Notes under the pieces: generated by a model
What the model was told of the DNA's origin: nothing
Seen by the model: only the letters and a program-made list of their open reading frames with translations
Databases searched by the model: none
DNA from: Cepaea nemoralis
Taxonomy: Eukaryota > Mollusca > Gastropoda > Stylommatophora > Helicidae
NCBI GenBank assembly: GCA_014155875.1
Contig: JACEFZ010005575.1
Location: 169,001 to 233,000 of the forward strand
Length of the DNA stretch: 64,000 nucleotides
Direction: 5' to 3'
Program-made: the position numbers and the translations under genes
Part shown: positions 32,468 to 41,474 of the stretch, one piece after another
How the letters are laid out: each line of letters opens with the position of its first letter
Position numbering within the stretch: the first letter of the stretch is position 1

Positions 32468-34295
32468 TTGTTCATGTAGCAGGTTGTTTTTTCATGTAGC
32501 AGGTTGTTTGTTCATGTAGCAGGTTGTTTGTTCATGTAGCAGGTCGTTTGTTCATGTAGCAGGTTGTTTGTTCATATGGCAGCGATGTGGGTGATGGCGG
32601 CAGCAAACTGTGATCAGCGCCATCTATGTCTTCTGTACGAGGGGCTGGTCATGTCTGTTTTGGAGTATGCAATGGCAATCTTGACTCTCAGCCATAAGCA
32701 GATAGAAAGGATGGAAAGGATACAGAATGAAGCTATGCGCATTATTCTTGGATGTACAAGAGATACAGCATGCAGGGCGATGCGCTACCTTCTTGATTTT
32801 CCAACCGTTGAAGAGAGAATACAAGTTTGCAGGGCACGCGCCTACCTCAGAATTAACGCAAACACACAACATCCACTGCATAGTGAAATTAGGAAGGTGA
32901 AGGGCAGCAGGTTAAAAAGAGGACGGTCGTGGATGGGTCAAGCCGAAGACATTCTTCAACAGGTGTGTTCACTTGAGGACTTAGAACCTGGCGAGGAGTG
33001 GGTGCAAGTGCCAACAGACTTCTGCACATCCTTTTCAGTTTGCATCCAACTAGATAGAAAATGCAGACAAGAAAATCCGGCTGCTGTTGAGGCTGAAGTA
33101 CAAGCGTTGATTTTCGAGAATTCGCTAGACGGTGACGCGGTCATCTACACAGGTTGGTCGGTCGTCCGACATGTGAGAAGCTCATGGGCCTTTACAGCTC
33201 GGGCCGGAGGGAGAATTGTGAAGGAGGACTCTGGCGCTTTCACTGAAACCACAAGTAGCCTGACCATGGAAGTCATGGCAGTAAGTAAAGCAATAACATG
33301 GCTCGAGACACAGACATTCACCAGGGCTTGTTTCCTTAGCGACTCAATGAACATGATCAAGAGGATAGAGGAGGGGTCGATCCGAAGAGAATGGTTGCTG
33401 CCTCTGAAGCGGTCTCGGCTGGCAAAGATTAGTTTCATCTTCGTGCCAGGGCATGCGGGAGTACAAGGAAATGAGCGGGCTGACAAGCTCGCAGGTGAGG
33501 CTACTGTGGAGGGCGGACGCGCCATGGACCAGGCTGACATTCTGAATGCTCTACGTGATGTGAGACTTTTGCGAGAACCAAGTGATGACTGCGAATCTAC
33601 AACAATGGCCAGACTGCTAGAGCAGCAAATTAAAAGAGGGGTGGCCAAACAAGAACACTACGCAGGAAGCCAAAGAAGATTGATAAACCAACACAGAACT
33701 GGCGTCGTTAGCCGCTACACGCTGCGGGATTTGCTGAGGAGGGGATCCGAGCACTTATGGACTGAATGGTTCGATGTGCAACGAGGATGATCTGTCGACT
33801 AACTAACTAACTTGTTCATATAGCAGGTCGTGTGTTCATATAGCAGGTTGTTTGTTCATGTAGCAGGTTGTTTGTTCATGGAGCAGATTGTTTGTTCATA
33901 TAGCAGGTCGTTTGTTCATATAGCAGGTTGTTTGTTCATATAGCAGGTCGTGTGTTCATATAGCAGGTTGTTTGTTCATATAGCAGGTTGTTTGTTCATG
34001 TAGCAGGTTGTTTGTTCATATAACAGGTTGTTTGTTTATATAGCAGGTTGTTTGTTCATATAGCAGGTTGTTTGTTTATATAGCAGGTTGTTTGTTCATA
34101 TAACAGGTTGTTTGTTCATGTAGCAGTTTGTTTGTTCATATAGCAGGTTGTTTGTTCATGTAGCAGGTTGTTTGTTCATATAACAGGTTGTTTGTTCATG
34201 TAGCAGGTTGTTTGTTCATATAACAGGTCGTGTGTTCATGTAGCAGGTTGTTTGTTCATGTAGCAGGTTGTTTGTTCATGTAGCAGGTTGTTTGC
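32468..34295 (+). repeat. 20-bp minisatellite, split by a LINE-2 insertion
   Basis: Unit GTTGTTTGTTCATGTAGCAG (variants CATATAGCAG, CGTGTGTTCAT). About five units lie left (32468-32577) and about 24 right (33812-34295) of the LINE-2 copy at 32578-33811. Confidence 0.92.
32578..33811 (+). mobile_element. 5'-truncated LINE-2 copy inserted in the 20-bp array
   Basis: The frame (within 32564-33790) begins in the RT thumb (AAMWVMAAANCDQRHLC, EYAMAILTLSHKQIERMERI, MRYLLDFPTVEERI) and continues through RNase H to DVQRG, with a (CTAA)n tail. A 10-bp flank TTGTTCATAT on both sides could be the target duplication, but the array contains it anyway. Asp of the first RNase H motif is lost (IYTGWSV instead of IYTDGSV). 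Confidence 0.9.
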
Positions 34296-34496
34296 AGGAC
34301 ATGGCTCTCACCACCATCCATCCGAAAGACTCTTGATCTCTTACCAGTTGCTCTTCCTTATGCATGCTCATGCCCAGGGTGTCTTTACTCTCCTGTGTCC
34401 ACCTCTCTGCTGGTTGACTATGCCTCTTCTTCCAGGCACCATGCCTTCTGTTCTTTCTCAGCCCTGATGATGTTACATATGGCCACAGTGTTTCAG
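34296..34496. other. Unassigned, GC-normal spacer
   Basis: Sequence between the 20-bp array and the minus-strand LINE-2 copy. No ORF or repeat recognised. Confidence 0.4.
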
Positions 34497-34884
34497 CTTA
34501 GTTAGTTAATCGACAGATCATCCTCATTGCACATCGAACTATTCAGTCCATAAGTGCTTGGATCCCGTCCTCAGCAAATCCCACAGCGTGTAGCGGCTCA
34601 TGACACTAGTTCTGTGTTGGTTTATTACTCTTCTTTGGCTTCCAGTGTAGTGTTCTTGTTTGGCCACACCTCTTTTAACTTGCTGTTCTCGCAGTCTGAC
34701 CATGGTTGTAGATTCCCAGTCATTACTTGGTTCTCGTAAACAACTTACTCCTCGTAGAGTATTCAGAATGTCAGCCTGGTCTATGGCTCGTCCGCCTTCC
34801 ACAGCAGCCCTACCTGTAAGCCTGTCAGCCTGCTCATTCCCTTGTACACCCGTATGCCCTGGCATGAAGATGAAACTAATCTTT
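34497..34884 (-). mobile_element. 5'-truncated LINE-2 copy (minus strand)
   Basis: Encodes the end of RNase H and the C-terminus: MPGHTGVQGNEQADRLTG, INQHRTSVMSRYTLWDLL, KHLWTE. The (CTAA)-type tail appears as TTAGTTAGTTAA at the left. It is more diverged than the two plus-strand truncated copies. Confidence 0.88.
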
Positions 34885-35440
34885 GATCTCTCATACAGAT
34901 TCTCTCAGTTACTACCACTCCGCAAACGCCTGCTTTTCAATAAGGCCAAACTAATTCACAAAATCCTACATCGGAATGCCCCAAATTACCTTTGGCCATT
35001 GTTTAAATATAATGCTAGACACAGTAAACAATTAAATATATTACACATTCCGAAGCCTAGGATTGACTTATACAAAACAAGCTTAACGTACTCTGCAGCT
35101 CAGCTGTGGAACAATCTTCCACAAGAAATCAAAGACATCACCAATCCCTATACATATAATCACAAATTATTTGAGCACTGTCTCAGTACGGATTACCTTC
35201 CCCCTTAATAATAAAACCCTAGTATAACAGCCAGTCCCCTTTTGGTAGACCAGTATATTCCACATGGCTAATAACAGGTGCCACACCATTATTTAATATT
35301 ACTGAGTCGTGTAGTATTGATTATTGCATTTTGCTTATGCCTTTATGATGCATATATTTTATATTATTGCTGTTCTCAGTTAGCCGTGAATGAAATAATG
35401 TATGAAAGAGTGTGATAGAAGGGCCTGTGTGCCCAATTCT
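34885..35440 (+). mobile_element. CR1/L2-like LINE 3' end
   Basis: Reading on from 34885: LSYRFSQLLPLRKRLLFNKA, KLIHKILHRNAPNYLWPLF, HIPKPRIDLYKTSLTYSAAQ and LWNNLPQEIKDI, stop at 35208. This is the characteristic C-terminal tail of CR1/L2/Rex-type RT proteins (KRR..F.KA...YK.L....P.YL, SF.Y.GA..WN.LP..I). It is followed by about 230 bp of AT-rich 3' UTR ending in TGAATGAAATAATGTATGAA. The frame joins minus-strand LINE-2 sequence upstream only by accident. Confidence 0.75.
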
Positions 35441-35465
35441 TAACCCTTTGAAAACAAAGTATGTT

Positions 35466-35745
35466 TCTTTGTACATAATCTGTTATCTCTCATACATAAT
35501 CTGTTATCTCTCATACATAATCTGTTATCTCTCATACATAATCTGTTATCTCTCATACATAATCTGTTATCTCTCATACATAATCTGTTATCTCTCATAC
35601 ATAATCTGTTATCTCTCATACATAATCTGTTATCTCTCATACATAATCTGTTATCTCTCATACATAATCTGTTATCTCTCATACATAATCTGTTATCTCT
35701 CATGCGTAATCTGTTATCTCTCATACATAATCTGTTATCTCTCAT
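35466..35745 (+). repeat. 21-bp minisatellite, ~13 units (left of LINE-2)
   Basis: Unit ATAATCTGTTATCTCTCATAC. Being 21 bp it stays open in all frames (ICYLSYI repeated). The array resumes at 39530 on the far side of the LINE-2 insertion. Confidence 0.95.
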
Positions 35746-38700
35746 ATTCAACGTCAAATTTAGTATTTGCGTATATATTTTCATCACTCTTGAGCAAGAT
35801 GGCGGGACATTTCTTCGTCCCGTAAAATGGAACGTGTTTTTTCCGAAATGTGTATGGATTAAGTGTTTTTTCGTGGTGAAATGGAGTTCGGACCGTGCAA
35901 CGGAGTTCATGCACGCGCGTCCGGTCTTCTTTCGGCGTATCATCGGCGCCCGGTGGCGATAGTTAAGCCTAACATGACGGCCAGACGACCAGCTAGGACA
36001 CAACGTGGTAAGAGGGCGGGCGCGCGCAGAAGGCGCTTAAAATGTGACAGATTGGGTATCGGAAATGTTCGAGTACTGTACTGGAACTGTGCATCATTTA
36101 GTCAACGCCGACCCATTCTTGAAAAACTACTCTACGGAAACGATATTGTAGTCTTGCAAGAAACACAGCTCACCGACGGAACAGTCAATGTTGCGGGATT
36201 TCAGGGTTTCCTTAACAGGCGGCACCTCGGACAGGCCATTCTGGTCCGCGACAACATACTAGTGTCTGAGATCGATATGTCCGCCTGGAACAGCGATGCC
36301 CTGCAAGTGCAGGCATTAAGAATAATGACACCAGTGCAGCTTGTAATCGTTAACGTCTATGCGCGAAATGGGAAGGTCGACGTGCGACAATGGCAGAGTT
36401 TGTTCGATATGGATGAAAGGCATATCATCTACTGCGGGGACTTCAATGCCAGAGGCAGTCAATGGGGGAATTGCATCACCAATAGACAGGGAGAAGATTT
36501 GGAGGACGCCCTGGCATCTGCTGCCCTAATCTGTCTGAATGATGGGAAGGTCACTAGAATGGCCACTCGACCAGGCGACTCTGACAGCATCATTGACTTG
36601 GCTCTGGTGTCGCCCACCATCGCACCAAGGTGCCGGTGGGGCACACTGGGATACCACGATAGTGACCACTACCCTTGTGTCATCCTGATCAAGAAAGACG
36701 GGGCCATGAGTCAAAGAAACAAGACCAATGCCTTCCCGTACGACACCACTGGTCAAGACGCCATAAGCAAGATCAGAAGAAGGAAACTAACTTCCTCCCG
36801 TAGGAGACAAGAAAGATGGCTGCAGCCACCATGGTGGAATGGAGAGGTCGAGAAGGTGTGGCTGGGAAAGAGGCAGGCTGTCAAAGACTGGCAAAAGGCC
36901 AGAAAGGCTAACATGCCACAGGTTGAGTTGGCGAACCTGAAGACTGAGGTCGTTAGGACGACGACTTTATTCAAATCCTGCGCCAAACAGGCCAAGGCCG
37001 ACAAATGGGACGAGTTCTGCAGGAAGGTGTGCTCCGAGCAATCTCTTACGACATTCTGGCGCCTCCACAAGAGCATGAACGGTGCTGCACAACGTAGGGG
37101 TATTCCAGACTTTCAAGGCACAGACCTCGCATGGAAAAAGTCGGATGCGGATAAAGGTAAGGCCCTTCTTGCACGCTACATAGAACAGACTGACCAGAAA
37201 GACGAGCCCGCCAGACAGAGGACCACAACAACACTCTCTCAGTTGTGCGAGGGGGTCGGGACAGACGAAGAATGGACAATCACAGTTGACATATTGCGTG
37301 CGATGCTCAAGAAATCACCTAACACCGCCCCAGGCCCAGACGGCATCCGATATGGTGACCTAATGGTGATATCAGATGATGACATGGAAGAACTGGCCAG
37401 AGAATTCAACACCAGTATCCAGAGGGGTCAGGTCAAAGAAGAATGGCTACACAGCTACCTGCTGCCGCTGCCAAAACCGAACAAAGACCACTCCAAGATA
37501 AGCGGCTACAGAATCATTACGATGCAGAATACTGTTGGCAAGCTACTGGAGAAAATTGTAGCACACAGACTTGCTTGGGACTTGGAACAGCTCGGCTGCT
37601 TCCCGCCCACACTTGGAGGATACAGACGCAACAAAGAGTCATGGCTGAATGCGGCGGTCTTTGCTCAAGATGTTTACGAAGGATTTCAGGCCAGAGAAGA
37701 GACATGTGCGGCCGCCATAGACTTAGAGGACGCATATAACAGAGTATCTTTCGAGCACTTGATGCAAACCCTCCTCAGACTGAAAGTGCACCCTCACCTT
37801 GTACGATGGATAGCTGCAGTTCTACTCCAAAGGAAGGTGGTGCTAAGATGCGGGAGTTGGTCTTCTGAGCCGATAACGATATGTCCAGGATTGCCGCAGG
37901 GTTCACCACTGTCACCTGTACTATTCAACGTGTATACGGTGCCGATCACTGAACAACAGTTGGATGGGAGGGGTAGGACTCTATCATTCGTTGACGACAT
38001 CCTCGTGTATCGACAGGGTCGAGATAGACAGGCGGTTGCCAACTATATGCAGGGCGAACTAGATCGAATTTCCTCATGGTGTGCTGATGCCGATGCCCTT
38101 GTCAACCCTGCAAAGGCAACGGTTACATGGTTCTCACTAAACAACCATATTGTGAAAACAGACCTGCCGGCAGTAAGAATGGATGGGAGCATTCTGAGTA
38201 GAACCCAGTCAATGACATATCTTGGCGTGAGGCTTGATCGTAGCCTGTCCTTCAGAGATCATGTCGATTATGTCATAACGAAGGCTCGAAAAGGTTTGGC
38301 AGCAATGAGAGTCATGGCGACTGCCAATATCGAGCAAAGACTGCTATTACTTCTGTTCCAAGGACTTGTGCTTTCACGCATCGAGTATGCCCTGGCCATC
38401 CTCACTGTCAGCCCTACACAGATTGGAAGACTTGAAAAGGTACAAAACGAAGCCATGCGCATCATTTTGGGCTGCACGAGAGACACCAGCTGTGTAGCAA
38501 TGAGATACCTCCTTGACTTCCCGACAATGGAACACAGGATCAAGATCTGGAGAGCTCGTGCATACTTAAAAATAAGTGCAGATGAGCAGCACCCTCTGCA
38601 TGACGCTGTATTCAGAGAAAAGGGTGACAGGCTAAAGAGGGGCAAATCATGGATGGGTCGGGCGGAAGATGTCGTCGGACAGGTCTGCAGTCTTACCAGT

Positions 38701-39529
38701 ATCAACCCCGGCAAGGAATGGGTGCCGGTGCCTCCAGCTTTTAAGTGTACCTTCTCCTGCATTATCACACTCGACAGACGGTGCAGAGAGCAGAACCCTG
38801 CCGCTGTCAATGCAGAGGTTAACGCGCTCATCTATGATCACTCAGATAGCCCCGAAGTGCTCATCTATACAGATGGATCTGTTGTAAAGCAGCAGAGAAG
38901 TGCGTGGGCATTTACAGCCCGTTCAGCGGGCCGAACCATTCAAGAATCCAGTGGTGCCCACTCTATGACCACGAGCAGCATGACGATGGAGGTGATGGCA
39001 GTTACACAGGCTTTCATATGGCTGGAATCACAGCATTATACCAACGTGTGTGTACTAAGTGATTCAATGAGCATGATTCAGAAGGTCGAAGCTGGATTTG
39101 TACGTAGACAGTGGACTGAGTCGCTGCGGAAGTCTGTTGTCCGCAAAGTCACCTTCATCTTCGTCCCGGGACATGCGGGAGTCGAGGGAAATGAACGAGC
39201 TGATAAATTGGCTGGCTCTGCACCCCCTGTAGATGGCCAGCCCATGGATCGTGCGGATGTTATTAACGCCCTTAAAGATATGGCGAGAACAGAGGATTTT
39301 GACGCCAGTGATTCCACATCGCTCTCCAGGATGAAAGACCTGGGAGTAAGAATCGGCACAGCCAGACGCGAGAGGTACATCGGGAAAACAAAGCGCCTCG
39401 TCAACCAACACAGAACTGGCACTATTAGCCACCGGACGCTGATGCATATGCTGGGGGGAGGATCTGAGCACCTATGGACATGTCCGGAGTGCAACGAAGA
39501 TACCCCAACTGATAACTAACTAACTAACT
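35746..39529 (+). mobile_element. LINE-2, longest copy (I-like non-LTR retrotransposon)
   Basis: 3.8-kb element inserted in the 21-bp array; AATCTGTTATCTCTCAT is present at both edges (35729-35745; 39530-39546), compatible with a 17-bp target duplication, although the array itself repeats that string. It has a short 117-bp 5' UTR, one long ORF and a (CTAA)n tail directly after the stop. There is no separate ORF1 (gag-like) gene, so it is either 5'-truncated within a longer element or an ORF1-less type. Confidence 0.9.
35863..39519 (+). CDS. LINE-2 polyprotein: APE endonuclease, RT, RNase H (1218 codons)
   Basis: An uninterrupted ORF, so possibly active. Order: basic N-terminus (RTQRGKRAGARRRR, about residues 43-57); APE endonuclease about 65-285 (VLYWNCASFS, VVLQETQL, YCGDFNARGSQWG, SIIDLALVS, HDSDHYPC); RT about 470-790 (NTAPGPDGIRYGDL, LPLPKPNKDHSKISGYRIIT, AAIDLEDAYNRV, GLPQGSPLSPVLFNVY, SFVDDILVY near 708); thumb (MTYLGVRLDRSLSF); RNase H about 995-1125 (IYTDGSVVKQ, TMEVMAVTQAFIWLE, VLSDSMSMIQ, FVPGHAGVEGNERADKLAG); C-terminal HLWTCPECNED. 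The RT box is FVDD where FADD/YADD is usual. The start could instead be the Met at 35974, just before the basic stretch. It lies in sense orientation within intron 2. Confidence 0.93.
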   Translation: MFFRGEMEFGPCNGVHARASGLLSAYHRRPVAIVKPNMTARRPARTQRGKRAGARRRRLKCDRLGIGNVRVLYWNCASFSQRRPILEKLLYGNDIVVLQETQLTDGTVNVAGFQGFLNRRHLGQAILVRDNILVSEIDMSAWNSDALQVQALRIMTPVQLVIVNVYARNGKVDVRQWQSLFDMDERHIIYCGDFNARGSQWGNCITNRQGEDLEDALASAALICLNDGKVTRMATRPGDSDSIIDLALVSPTIAPRCRWGTLGYHDSDHYPCVILIKKDGAMSQRNKTNAFPYDTTGQDAISKIRRRKLTSSRRRQERWLQPPWWNGEVEKVWLGKRQAVKDWQKARKANMPQVELANLKTEVVRTTTLFKSCAKQAKADKWDEFCRKVCSEQSLTTFWRLHKSMNGAAQRRGIPDFQGTDLAWKKSDADKGKALLARYIEQTDQKDEPARQRTTTTLSQLCEGVGTDEEWTITVDILRAMLKKSPNTAPGPDGIRYGDLMVISDDDMEELAREFNTSIQRGQVKEEWLHSYLLPLPKPNKDHSKISGYRIITMQNTVGKLLEKIVAHRLAWDLEQLGCFPPTLGGYRRNKESWLNAAVFAQDVYEGFQAREETCAAAIDLEDAYNRVSFEHLMQTLLRLKVHPHLVRWIAAVLLQRKVVLRCGSWSSEPITICPGLPQGSPLSPVLFNVYTVPITEQQLDGRGRTLSFVDDILVYRQGRDRQAVANYMQGELDRISSWCADADALVNPAKATVTWFSLNNHIVKTDLPAVRMDGSILSRTQSMTYLGVRLDRSLSFRDHVDYVITKARKGLAAMRVMATANIEQRLLLLLFQGLVLSRIEYALAILTVSPTQIGRLEKVQNEAMRIILGCTRDTSCVAMRYLLDFPTMEHRIKIWRARAYLKISADEQHPLHDAVFREKGDRLKRGKSWMGRAEDVVGQVCSLTSINPGKEWVPVPPAFKCTFSCIITLDRRCREQNPAAVNAEVNALIYDHSDSPEVLIYTDGSVVKQQRSAWAFTARSAGRTIQESSGAHSMTTSSMTMEVMAVTQAFIWLESQHYTNVCVLSDSMSMIQKVEAGFVRRQWTESLRKSVVRKVTFIFVPGHAGVEGNERADKLAGSAPPVDGQPMDRADVINALKDMARTEDFDASDSTSLSRMKDLGVRIGTARRERYIGKTKRLVNQHRTGTISHRTLMHMLGGGSEHLWTCPECNEDTPTDN

Positions 39530-39865
39530 AATCTGTTATCTCTCATACATAATCTGTTATCTCTCATACATATTCTCTCATATACATTTTGTTAACTCTA
39601 ACACAGTCTCTCTTATCTCTCATACATAATCTGTCTCTCTATCTCTCATACAGCTTCTATCATCTCTCATACAGACTCTTATCTTTCATACAGATTTTCT
39701 TATCTCTCATACAGCTTCTATCATCTCTCATACAGACTCTTATCTTTCATACAGATTTTCTTATCTCTCATACAGCTTCTATCATCTCTCATACAGACTC
39801 TTATCTTTCATACAGATTTTCTTATCTCTCATACAGCTTCTGTCATCTCTCATACAGACTTATCT
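39530..39865 (+). repeat. 21-bp minisatellite (right part) grading into a ~60-bp higher-order repeat
   Basis: Two or three clean 21-bp units, then three copies of a roughly 60-bp unit built from three variants (TCTCATACAGCTTCTATCA, TCTCATACAGACTCTTATC, TTTCATACAGATTTTCTTA). Confidence 0.88.
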
Positions 39866-39999
39866 CCAGCCAGCAATTCTTCCTTCTTGTTTCATATTTG
39901 GTATTTCCGTCAGTGCATTAAATTCTGTCTAGAATCTGTTGACAATAAAACATCTTAAACTGTCAAGAACAATAACTAAAGTCTCACTGTTTCACACAG

Positions 40000-40099
40000 A
40001 CTGACAACGAATTGTCTGAAGCTGATGCTCAAGAAGTTAACAGCCGAGACACAAGTGTACAAGCTGAAGTCCAGGGTCAAGAACCCAACCACAGTAAAG
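40000..40099 (+). CDS. Zinc-finger gene, exon 3
   Basis: Acceptor CTCACTGTTTCACACAG ends at 39999; donor AAAG|GTATAG at 40100. The exon reads TDNELSEADAQEVNSRDTSV, then QAEVQGQEPNHSK, plus one base; it starts in phase 0 and ends in phase 1. The leftover G joins AT at 51251 to give GAT (Asp), exactly the frame of the finger exon. Acidic, Q/S-rich linker without a recognised domain. Confidence 0.65.
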
Positions 40100-40129
40100 G
40101 TATAGCAACTCCAGCTATCTCTGTTCAAC

Positions 40130-40490
40130 TTCACTCGATCTGTTTGCTGGGACACTCTGGTGTGGTTGAGAATGAACAAGCAGACAGATTGGCTGGTGCT
40201 GCATCATTGAGGGGTGATTTGATGCACAATAATGCAGATGTGGTGAAGGCCGTCTGGGAGCGTGTGAACAATGCAGAAGAACAGATGGACTATCATGGCC
40301 TAGAGAGAATGCGGCAGCAAGGGGTGGTCAGAAGATCTAGTAGACAGTCATCACTAAGAGGTAAAGCAAGACAAACATAATCAGATTGTAACGGGCACTA
40401 TTAGTATTGGGACTCTACGCTGGCTGTTGAAGATGATGACTGAGCACTTATGGGAATGCCCTGAGTGCAGTTATGTCAGTTATTGACTTA
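40130..40490 (+). pseudogene. Diverged LINE-2-related RNase H relic
   Basis: Reads ICLLGHSGVVENEQADRLAG, then LERMRQQGVVRRSSRQ; after a frameshift, GTISIGTLRWLL...EHLWECPECSY. The HxGVxxNExADxLAG and HLWxCPEC landmarks match LINE-2, but the sequence is far more diverged and broken. It starts about 30 bp inside intron 3. Confidence 0.78.
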
Positions 40491-40597
40491 ATTTTGCTAT
40501 ATGTGTTTTGATTCAGTGTGAGTAAACTATTAGCATATCTAATTTCCAGGGTAGAACGGAAATCTGTTAATTTTTCGTAATTTACTTTTTGGTTTTC

Positions 40598-40762
40598 CAT
40601 AAATCATACTGTGTCAAATATAGTGATTTCCATAAATCATAGTGTGTCAAATATAGTGATTTCCATAAATCATAGTGTTTCAAATATAGTGATTTACATA
40701 AATTTTATTGTGTCAAATATAGTGATTTCTATAAATCATACTGTGTCACATATAGTGATTTC
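40598..40762 (+). repeat. 33-bp minisatellite, ~5 units
   Basis: Unit CATAGTGTGTCAAATATAGT followed by GATTTCCATAAAT, with minor substitutions. Confidence 0.9.
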
Positions 40763-40849
40763 CATGTCAGAATACTTGGCATTAAGTGGCAAGATAAAAT
40801 CACAGATACAAAAGTATTACAAACATGAGGTGGTGTGACAATTTGCTCC

Positions 40850-41079
40850 ATGCTCAGTCTTCGTAGACTTATAGGACACGTTAGGAGGATGGATGATGGT
40901 AGACTACTGGTGGACACGTTGTTTGGTGAATCACAGATGGGTAAAAAATCTGGTTGGCATTTACTACAGCACGAAGATGTGTGTAAACAGGACATGATTG
41001 ATACAGGCATCGATATTGCACACTGGAACACGTCGCCGCTGATTGTGTTGCATGGAAGGAAAAGATCAGGAATGGAATA
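40850..41079 (+). pseudogene. LINE C-terminal relic
   Basis: The open frame reads LRRLIGHVRRMDDGRLLVDT, LFGESQMGKKSG, EDVCKQDMIDTGIDIAHW. This is the 'L.W.GHV.RM.D.R.....LYGEL..GKR..G....R.KD..K.DL...GID...W' ending of an RTE/CR1-type LINE protein. No RT core is left. It ends where LINE-1 copy 2 inserted. Confidence 0.6.
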
Positions 41080-41245
41080 AAGACAGAGGAGCCCCTCTGC
41101 TGTGTGTCCACCATGACGAGGTAGAGGGGCTTGTGCGTCCCAATGACCCCAAGAGCTATGCCGCCGGTAGCACAGCTACTGGTAGGGCCACCCATGTCAG
41201 ACAGGTCAAGGGAGAGGGACAAGACGAAGAGACACACAAACCTGC

Positions 41246-41462
41246 TACCTTGTAGGTAGACTGGGGACTGTCAAAGGCTAGGGAAAGCATGCCGAATACA
41301 TGCTTGTCGAAATCGGATGTACTGAGCCACAGGCTTGACTAAGCAGTGCACCTTCTGCCTTGTAGGTAGACTGGGGACAGTCAAAGGCTAGGGAAAGCAT
41401 CCCGTATAAATGCTTGTCGAAATCGGATGTACTGAGCCACAGGCTTGACAGAGTAGTGCAAC
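41246..41462 (+). repeat. Duplicated ~103-bp block in the LINE-1 5' UTR
   Basis: The block starting CCTTGTAGGTAGACTGGGGA and ending GAGCCACAGGCTTGAC occurs twice, separated by a few bases. Copy 1 has one. As the 5' UTR of LINEs holds the internal promoter, repeat number may affect transcription; that is inference. Confidence 0.8.
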
Positions 41463-41474
41463 GTAACTTAATTC

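Noticed and set aside
32468..34295. Possible CRISPR-like array (20-bp repeats)
   Set aside because: Units are contiguous with no unique spacers, and the genome is eukaryotic. The same applies to the 21-, 33-, 39-, 51- and 63-bp arrays.
34660..35208. 182-codon ORF as a single gene
   Set aside because: Its first third is antisense LINE-2 and the rest is the C-terminus of a different (CR1/L2-like) LINE; the frames join by chance.
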